Source: an uncultured Bdellovibrio sp. (GTDB lineage: Bacteria; Bdellovibrionota; Bdellovibrionia; Bdellovibrionales; Bdellovibrionaceae). Taken from it: 6,804 nucleotides of DNA. A program made the position numbers and the translations under genes. Below the pieces are notes generated by a model. That model saw only the letters and a list, made by a program, of their open reading frames with translations. It searched no databases and was not told the DNA's origin. Numbering within the stretch: position 1 is the first letter of the stretch; the number at the start of each line of letters is the position of its first letter. The stretch spans positions 1-6,804 of the forward strand of contig NZ_CAMLDV010000176.1 of the NCBI RefSeq assembly GCF_946478835.1, in the 5' to 3' direction. Positions 1-4,521 of this stretch are shown in pieces.

Positions 1-1938
1 GCGGATGTGTTCACCGGCACCAGAGTAGAGTTCATACTGAAGAACTTCATTCTGATCCAGAACCTTATTCAAGCTCGCAAGCATTTCAGTGAGACGACCT
101 TGCAAGGCTTGAGAAGCCTGAGCACGAAGAACTGTTTTTTCTTTCTCGATACGCGCTAAGCCTTTTTCTCTCAAGTTTTTGATCGAAGTGCGGGCTTTCT
201 TCGCGATATGGTATTGGATGCGATAACTCAAAAGTTTTTTCTCTGCCAATTGCACGTTGGCGATCGCAGACTCAGAAGGGCTGTCACCTTTGATTCCTTT
301 TTTCGCATCGACCAATTGTTTGTTGGCTTCATTTTGTTTTGCAATCAACTCGCGCTCTTTTTTCACAAGAGTCAGAGCAATTCTGTTGAAACGAACAACT
401 TCATCTTCGTAGTTATTGATTTGTTTTTGCACGCTCATGTAAGCAGGGTGGCGGGCAAGTTCCACGATGAAAGAACGTGGAAGACCATCAACCTCTTTAA
501 GGTCGGAGTTCTTAATCCAGTTCTTCACTGTATCATAATAGTTCAAAGATGTTTTGTTCGCCTTTTGGTAGTCTTCCAATTTCTTTTTCCAAGGAGCGTA
601 CTTCTTGTTCATCTCATTAAGAACTTGAACACCGTCCCCGTATTGGCAAAGGTTCAAGTAACCTACTGTGCGAACAACGTAAGACTCTGGGGCAAAGGCG
701 TTTTTAAAGAAGTCCGTGTGAAGCGAGAACATATTTCCCGCGGCACCTTCATAGTCTTCGCCTAAGATTTGTGTCCAAGCGCTTTCAACCATCGCTTGCA
801 ACCAAAGTGGGTTTGACTTATCCACCTTCAAATAAGATTGGAAAGCTTCTTTGTATTCACTTTTTTGGAATTGCATACGAGCCAGTGTCAAAGCTCCAAC
901 GGAACGCAATTGCGATGTCTTGTTGTTCTCAGTCACTTTCATTAATTTTTCTAACTGAATAACAGCGTCGTCCACTTTACCTTGACGGTAGTTAAACAAA
1001 GCCGTCAAAAGCAACGCGTCTGGATAACGGGGAGACGTCTCTGAAATAAAGATCAAAGCATCTTCCATCAAACCCAGTTGGCCTTTTTCAGAATAGTATT
1101 TGGCCCGAGTCAATTGATAATCGTCATTCTTAGTAACATCCATTTCGTACTTCATAACCAAAGGATCAATCAAAGCAATGTCTGAAGTCTCAAGCACAGT
1201 GATGTGTTGAACCAAAGCTTCTGTGGCCTTTTGTTGCCAGTCTTTGTTTTTTGCTTCTTGAGCCACTTGGATCATATATTGGCGGAACTCAGAATTAAGT
1301 CCCATACCTTTTGCCGTCATTGCATAGTGGTATAAAGACTCAATACGGTGTTCAGGATCATCCATCAACTCTGCAAAAAGTCCCATGGCCAATTCATAGT
1401 TCTTTTGGATTTCCAAGAAAATCAACGCCTGCAAAAGTTTGTAGTCGTTAGGTTTCATATCATCCATTTTAACCAATTGAACCAAAGGATCTTTCGTTGT
1501 TGGGTCCATCACTGGATTTAAAATTTTGACGTCAGGAATTTTTTTGAAAGCATCCGCATTCGTCAACGTTTTTGAAGGTTCCACCGTGACATTGTAAGGC
1601 GCCACTTGGAATTGCAAAACCGGAGGCGATTCACGGCGACGAGTTTCCTTCACCACCACTTCACGGGAAGCGGGGAGGCGAAGAGGACTCATCTCTGCGG
1701 CTTCCACCTGGCGCTCTTCGCCCAGATCCAAGACAGGAATGTTTTTAACTTTGAAAACTTCCACTTTCCCTTTTACAACTTTCTTTTGATAAACATCAAA
1801 AGTCGGGACAAGGCTTGTTTTCACTTTCAGGCTCGATGCCGGAGCACGGCCCGATTTAGTTACCTTCAGTGCGGGATCAGCGAAAGCTGTTCCGCAGAGA
1901 AGGGGAATTGTAATTAAAATTTGTAACGGCTTATACAT
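1..1938 (-). CDS. Exported TPR and coiled-coil protein of the Glt-like machine (3' end outside window)
   Basis: Open from an ATG at 1938 to the window edge, giving 646 residues with no stop; the C-terminus is missing. Residues 1-20 form a signal peptide ending in AFA before D21, so the protein should be periplasmic. Residues 21-160 are low in helix, with beta-prone and basic/proline-rich stretches, including EVVVKET at 93-99, also found in the neighbouring GltG-like protein. Residues about 165-445 are helical TPR-like pairs (for example 165-190, 312-335, 345-371). Residues about 500-635 are charged and heptad-like, interrupted near 550-556 by a GDSPSES break, and look like a coiled coil. The start at 1938 is preferred because GGTGGGGG lies four bases upstream; an in-frame ATG at 1953 has no purine run. 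It follows the beta-barrel gene by 23 bases. By architecture it resembles periplasmic TPR gliding proteins (GltC or GltI/AgmK type); I cannot decide which. Surely a real gene; the specific role is inferred. Confidence 0.88.
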   Translation of the reverse strand, partial: MYKPLQILITIPLLCGTAFADPALKVTKSGRAPASSLKVKTSLVPTFDVYQKKVVKGKVEVFKVKNIPVLDLGEERQVEAAEMSPLRLPASREVVVKETRRRESPPVLQFQVAPYNVTVEPSKTLTNADAFKKIPDVKILNPVMDPTTKDPLVQLVKMDDMKPNDYKLLQALIFLEIQKNYELAMGLFAELMDDPEHRIESLYHYAMTAKGMGLNSEFRQYMIQVAQEAKNKDWQQKATEALVQHITVLETSDIALIDPLVMKYEMDVTKNDDYQLTRAKYYSEKGQLGLMEDALIFISETSPRYPDALLLTALFNYRQGKVDDAVIQLEKLMKVTENNKTSQLRSVGALTLARMQFQKSEYKEAFQSYLKVDKSNPLWLQAMVESAWTQILGEDYEGAAGNMFSLHTDFFKNAFAPESYVVRTVGYLNLCQYGDGVQVLNEMNKKYAPWKKKLEDYQKANKTSLNYYDTVKNWIKNSDLKEVDGLPRSFIVELARHPAYMSVQKQINNYEDEVVRFNRIALTLVKKERELIAKQNEANKQLVDAKKGIKGDSPSESAIANVQLAEKKLLSYRIQYHIAKKARTSIKNLREKGLARIEKEKTVLRAQASQALQGRLTEMLASLNKVLDQNEVLQYELYSGAGEHIR

Positions 1939-1942
1939 AAAT

Positions 1943-1950
1943 CCCCCACC
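1943..1950 (-). promoter_or_regulatory. G-rich ribosome binding site choosing the start at 1938
   Basis: On the minus strand this reads GGTGGGGG, ending four bases before the ATG at 1938. It supports that ATG over the in-frame ATG at 1953, which overlaps the binding site's upstream edge and is preceded only by pyrimidines (TTTTCTCC). The run lacks the usual central A of GGAGG, so pairing with the 16S tail would need a G-U wobble. Confidence 0.6.
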
Positions 1951-1961
1951 CATGGAGAAAA

Positions 1962-2750
1962 TTAGTGCCAATAAGTAAGACCAATCATTAGAGACGTGTC
2001 GTTGATAGTTTCAGAACCCAGGTCACGAGGGCTGGAGCTTGTTGTTGTTGTGCCTCCACCCGGTAAATTGATAGTGCTGCCTGGTGCATAGAACTTCATT
2101 TTATCCTGAGTACTCCACGTGTTAATAAGGTCCGCTCTTATAGCGAAGTGTTCAGAGAAGAAAATTTGCTGGAACACGCCCAATTTATAGGCGAAGGCAT
2201 TCTTGCCAATATTTCCTTCTTTCTGAGTGATCTCATAATCTAAAGATCCGGCACCAACGGAAAGACCCATGTCAAAATAGATAATGGCTTTATCAACCAC
2301 GCTCATCTTTGCATAGAATGGAACCCAGATTCCCGACAAGAAATAAGAAGATTTCAAAACGTTGTGATCTGGAATCGCTCCATAAGAATTAACGAATTGT
2401 TTTACCGCATCGTTATCTTTCATATTTGCAGAGTTATAAGTGGCTTCCAAACCCCAACGCTCGTTAAAAAAATAGCCCAAGCTTCCGCTCACGATACTTC
2501 CTGTGCTGTAAGGATCATTAAATGGGATACCTGCAGAAGCTGTTAAATAAAAACGCTCTGCTTTTGTGTAACGACGATTTTGCACGACACTGAAATCATC
2601 GTCTTTGGCCGCGCAGTATTTTTGTTCCAATTTTTTGATGTCTAACTTATCACTGCCTCTTTGCTCTGCTGCCGGCTTGTTTTCTGTTCCTTGTTGTGCA
2701 AATGCTTGAGATGCAGCCAAGATGAACATTAAGATTGTCTTCTTCAACAT
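1962..2750 (-). CDS. Outer-membrane beta-barrel protein of the Glt-like machine
   Basis: A complete 262-residue protein. Residues 1-18 are a signal peptide (lysines, hydrophobic core, AFA cut before QQ). A polar segment (19-36) leads into DIKKLEQKYCAAKDDDFSVV (37-56) and then QNRRYTKAERFYLT, which I recognise as the N-terminal signature of the outer-membrane barrel family common in Myxococcota and Bdellovibrio relatives. The rest shows alternating aromatic/small residue strands at about 65-75, 86-95, 99-107, 134-147, 155-168, 184-199, 201-211 and 251-261, which fits an eight-stranded barrel. Residues 222-248 form a low-complexity loop rich in G, T and S. The last residues (GLTYWH) end in His instead of the usual aromatic. 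The ATG at 2750 begins 15 bases after the stop of the GltG-like gene. In M. xanthus GltA, GltB and GltH are barrels of the gliding complex, and position favours GltH; orthology is not proven. Confidence 0.9.
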   Translation of the reverse strand: MLKKTILMFILAASQAFAQQGTENKPAAEQRGSDKLDIKKLEQKYCAAKDDDFSVVQNRRYTKAERFYLTASAGIPFNDPYSTGSIVSGSLGYFFNERWGLEATYNSANMKDNDAVKQFVNSYGAIPDHNVLKSSYFLSGIWVPFYAKMSVVDKAIIYFDMGLSVGAGSLDYEITQKEGNIGKNAFAYKLGVFQQIFFSEHFAIRADLINTWSTQDKMKFYAPGSTINLPGGGTTTTSSSPRDLGSETINDTSLMIGLTYWH

Positions 2751-2757
2751 GATATTA

Positions 2758-2765
2758 CCCCCGCC
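2758..2765 (-). promoter_or_regulatory. G-rich ribosome binding site for the beta-barrel gene
   Basis: Reads GGCGGGGG on the minus strand, seven bases before the ATG at 2750 and directly after the TAA (2766-2768) of the upstream gene. Like the site before the ATG at 1938 it is made almost only of G, unlike the AGAGG and GGAGGG sites further upstream in the operon. The contact with the preceding stop codon favours translational coupling. Confidence 0.55.
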
Positions 2766-4238
2766 TTAGTTTGTACTCTTGAATAAGAATGGATATGTTA
2801 CGAGCACTCGAGTTCCCCCCTGTGGATTCGGAAACTTCCATGCGGCAACCCTATTCAATATACATCCCTCAACGGTTGCGTTCTTAAGTGTTGTATCACC
2901 AATAAGTTGTTGTTCGACTTGGCCCGATGGACCAATGGTGAATTTCACAGCGACTTTCCCGAAGAGATCAGGATTGGCGCTGAGTTGTCTTTCATAGCAA
3001 TAAAGAATTTGTCCCAGTTTTGATTTGATATATTGAGCGATCACTTCACGGTCTAGACCGCCTGTGATTTCGCCTTCTTCTTCGATCAAACCAACACCAG
3101 CTCCGCCAGTACCGCCGGCAACAAGGCCGCCCATACCAGAGGCACTTTTACCACCACCTTTACCGGCAGTAGAAATCACAACTCCTGTACCGTTACCTTC
3201 TGCACCCCAGTCACGACCGGATCTTTCCATGCCACCAACAGCGGCAAGAGCACGACCCGAAGGACCTGAACCGGCTTTTACGCCGTTAGCAAAAACAACG
3301 TTTCCGCTTTTTGCTGCCTGAGCTGAAACTTTTCCGATGAGTTGAGAAATACGACCACCCGCAAGCGATTTCATCATTTTAGAAACCTTGCTTTGGCTAC
3401 CACTTGTAGGCATCTCAACTTTAGGACCGCCTGCTGGAGGAGTTGTTTCTTTCACAACAACTTCCTGCTTAGGAGCGGCTTCCACTTTTTTACGTTTTTG
3501 TTTGAGCTCTGTTTTTACAATAATTTTTTGCGCTACTTTTGGAGGTGTGGCAACGGTCTCAATGCTTTGTTCTTTCGGAGTGAAAATTCCCAAAGATACA
3601 AGGAAAAGGGCTGCACCCAACACGATGTAAACACCGCGCTTAGAATCTTCGTCAACCAATTGGTCTGCAGAAAGGTGGCCGAGTTTTGCCGCGTTTTCCA
3701 AAGACACAGTTCTTTGACTGATTTCAAGATCTCCCACTGTTTGCTTTTGCCACTCCTCAGAAGGAGTGCAAGCGATTGTGACCGGAGTTACAGACACAGC
3801 AGGTTTAAATTTTTTATTCAAAGGTAAAACTTTTGTTTCAACAACTTTGCCGGATTGTCTCACCATAAAGAGCTGAAACTTTTTACCAGACTCACGTTGT
3901 TCTTTACCGGCCTTATCCAAACGCAAGTAAAGATCTGTTTCTTTTGTAACAGGTGTGAATTTCAACACGCAGTCAGCCAGTTCAATGCTCTTTTCCTCAT
4001 CCAAGCAAAGAGCAGGGGAGGTAGAACCTTGCGCACTTGTCGCTAGATCCATATTCACATACCACCAACGGCCATCGCGGAACTCAAAAAGACCTTGGAT
4101 GCCTTTGGTTTGCGGAGCAATTGAAATCACATCAGCCAATCGGGATGAACCGAAAGTGTGTGTTGAATTATTGGAACGAAGTTTCCAGGTTTTTGCAGTC
4201 CCGTTTTTAAGAGACTGACGTACAATCAACGTGAGCAT
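2766..4238 (-). CDS. gltG: GltG-like inner-membrane protein: FHA-like head, one TM helix, TonB-like AgmX/PglI C-terminal domain
   Basis: A complete 490-residue protein with four parts. Residues 1-100 look like a forkhead-associated (FHA) fold: a FGSSRLADVISI core (29-40), then an FEFRDGRWWYVNM strand pair (51-63), but the phosphothreonine-binding Arg and the Ser/His pair are not in place. Residues 203-219 are one hydrophobic helix with K200-R201 just before it, giving a cytoplasmic N-terminus. Residues 220-280 are basic and proline-rich, and 281-393 become glycine-rich and probably flexible. Residues 394-490 match the AgmX/PglI C-terminal domain: GLDREVI, then YCYERQLSANPDLFGKV, FTIGPSGQV, EGCI and WKFPNPQGG, with Cys414 and Cys459 as a likely disulfide pair. 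In M. xanthus, GltG (PglI) has this FHA-TM-TonB-like plan and links the AglRQS motor to the outer membrane. Start ATG 4238 has AGAGGTG four bases upstream. The symbol rests on architecture and context; GltJ (AgmX) shares the C-terminal domain but has a zinc-finger/GYF head. Confidence 0.88.
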   Translation of the reverse strand: MLTLIVRQSLKNGTAKTWKLRSNNSTHTFGSSRLADVISIAPQTKGIQGLFEFRDGRWWYVNMDLATSAQGSTSPALCLDEEKSIELADCVLKFTPVTKETDLYLRLDKAGKEQRESGKKFQLFMVRQSGKVVETKVLPLNKKFKPAVSVTPVTIACTPSEEWQKQTVGDLEISQRTVSLENAAKLGHLSADQLVDEDSKRGVYIVLGAALFLVSLGIFTPKEQSIETVATPPKVAQKIIVKTELKQKRKKVEAAPKQEVVVKETTPPAGGPKVEMPTSGSQSKVSKMMKSLAGGRISQLIGKVSAQAAKSGNVVFANGVKAGSGPSGRALAAVGGMERSGRDWGAEGNGTGVVISTAGKGGGKSASGMGGLVAGGTGGAGVGLIEEEGEITGGLDREVIAQYIKSKLGQILYCYERQLSANPDLFGKVAVKFTIGPSGQVEQQLIGDTTLKNATVEGCILNRVAAWKFPNPQGGTRVLVTYPFLFKSTN

Positions 4239-4242
4239 GTAA

Positions 4243-4249
4243 CACCTCT
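4243..4249 (-). promoter_or_regulatory. Ribosome binding site for the GltG-like gene
   Basis: AGAGGTG on the minus strand, four bases before the ATG at 4238. It sits in the 17-base gap after the small exported gene, and its first base is shared with a 14-base palindrome that includes that gene's stop codon, so access of ribosomes to it could depend on the structure or on translation of the upstream gene. Confidence 0.7.
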
Positions 4250-4262
4250 AACTAATTAGTTA
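4249..4262. repeat. Perfect 14-base AT-rich palindrome over the stop codon of the small gene
   Basis: TAACTAATTAGTTA equals its own reverse complement. It covers the last sense codon and TAA stop (4256-4258) of the 83-residue gene and touches the AGAGGTG site of the next gene. On the coding strand it places TAA, TAG and TAG stops close together in more than one frame. It has no loop and no U-tract, so it is not a terminator; it may be a chance palindrome. Confidence 0.5.
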
Positions 4263-4507
4263 TTCAAATAGAGAGCAGATTCGCGAATGCGGCCATCCAT
4301 ATCCTTTTGCACATCGTAAAGAGGCATAAACTTAATACCTCTTTTTTGCACAAGGTAGGCACCGTCAGGGTTACGAATCGTTCCCTTGAGGTTCATCTCA
4401 CCAAAATTTACTTCCTGGACTTTACGGACTGTTCTTTGTTTGGCAAAGGCAGTCGTCGCTGTTCCCAAGAGAATGAAAGCGATCATCGCTGTGATGAAAG
4501 ATTTCAC
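4256..4507 (-). CDS. Small exported protein between the TPR scaffold and GltG-like genes
   Basis: A complete 83-residue protein starting at GTG (4507). Residues 1-22 are a signal peptide (Lys2, a hydrophobic core, AFA before K23). The mature part is only about 61 residues and basic: it contains VNFGEMNLKGTIRNPDGAYL (33-52), then a KRGIKF and PLYDVQKDMDGRI segment. It has no cysteine, no second membrane segment and no lipobox, so it should be soluble in the periplasm. The GTG start is chosen because GGAGGG lies five bases upstream and the signal peptide is complete from there; the nearby ATG at 4520 is in another frame. It lies 14 bases after the TPR gene and 17 before the GltG-like gene. Its place corresponds to GltF, a small envelope protein next to gltG in M. 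xanthus as I recall it, but I do not recognise the fold and cannot confirm homology. Real gene: very likely; function: unknown, probably a part or adaptor of the complex. Confidence 0.82.
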   Translation of the reverse strand: MKSFITAMIAFILLGTATTAFAKQRTVRKVQEVNFGEMNLKGTIRNPDGAYLVQKRGIKFMPLYDVQKDMDGRIRESALYLNN

Positions 4508-4512
4508 TTGTA

Positions 4513-4518
4513 CCCTCC
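4513..4518 (-). promoter_or_regulatory. Ribosome binding site deciding the GTG start of the small exported gene
   Basis: GGAGGG on the minus strand, five bases before GTG 4507. It is the strongest Shine-Dalgarno match in the window and makes the GTG the likely start; the next in-frame ATG (codon 8) would cut off the lysine-containing N-region of the signal peptide. Confidence 0.7.
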
Positions 4519-4521
4519 ATA

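Noticed and set aside
208..765. A 185-codon open frame on the plus strand
   Set aside because: It lies wholly opposite the TPR/coiled-coil gene, has cysteine/phenylalanine-rich composition typical of antisense of lysine- and glutamate-rich coding sequence, and has no ribosome binding site or recognisable domain.
1888..1911. Possible lipobox around Cys15 of the second TPR protein
   Set aside because: The residues before the cysteine (PLL) do not fit the lipobox rule for small residues at -1, and a normal AFA cleavage site follows five residues later.
1951..1953. ATG five codons upstream of the chosen start of the second TPR gene
   Set aside because: It is in frame but preceded by pyrimidines; the purine run lies between the two ATGs and fits only the one at 1938, which also gives a normal signal peptide.
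1939..1961. Terminator or promoter between the barrel gene and the second TPR gene
   Set aside because: The gap is 23 bases, has no inverted repeat with a T-run, and is filled by the ribosome binding site; readthrough transcription is expected.
3064..3321. A proline-rich 85-codon plus-strand frame resembling a proline-rich cell-wall protein
   Set aside because: It is the antisense of the glycine-rich linker of the GltG-like protein; GGC/GGT codons read backwards give proline and alanine codons.
3342..3827. A 161-codon plus-strand open frame
   Set aside because: It is antisense to the membrane helix and linker of the GltG-like gene and has no start signal or sensible composition.
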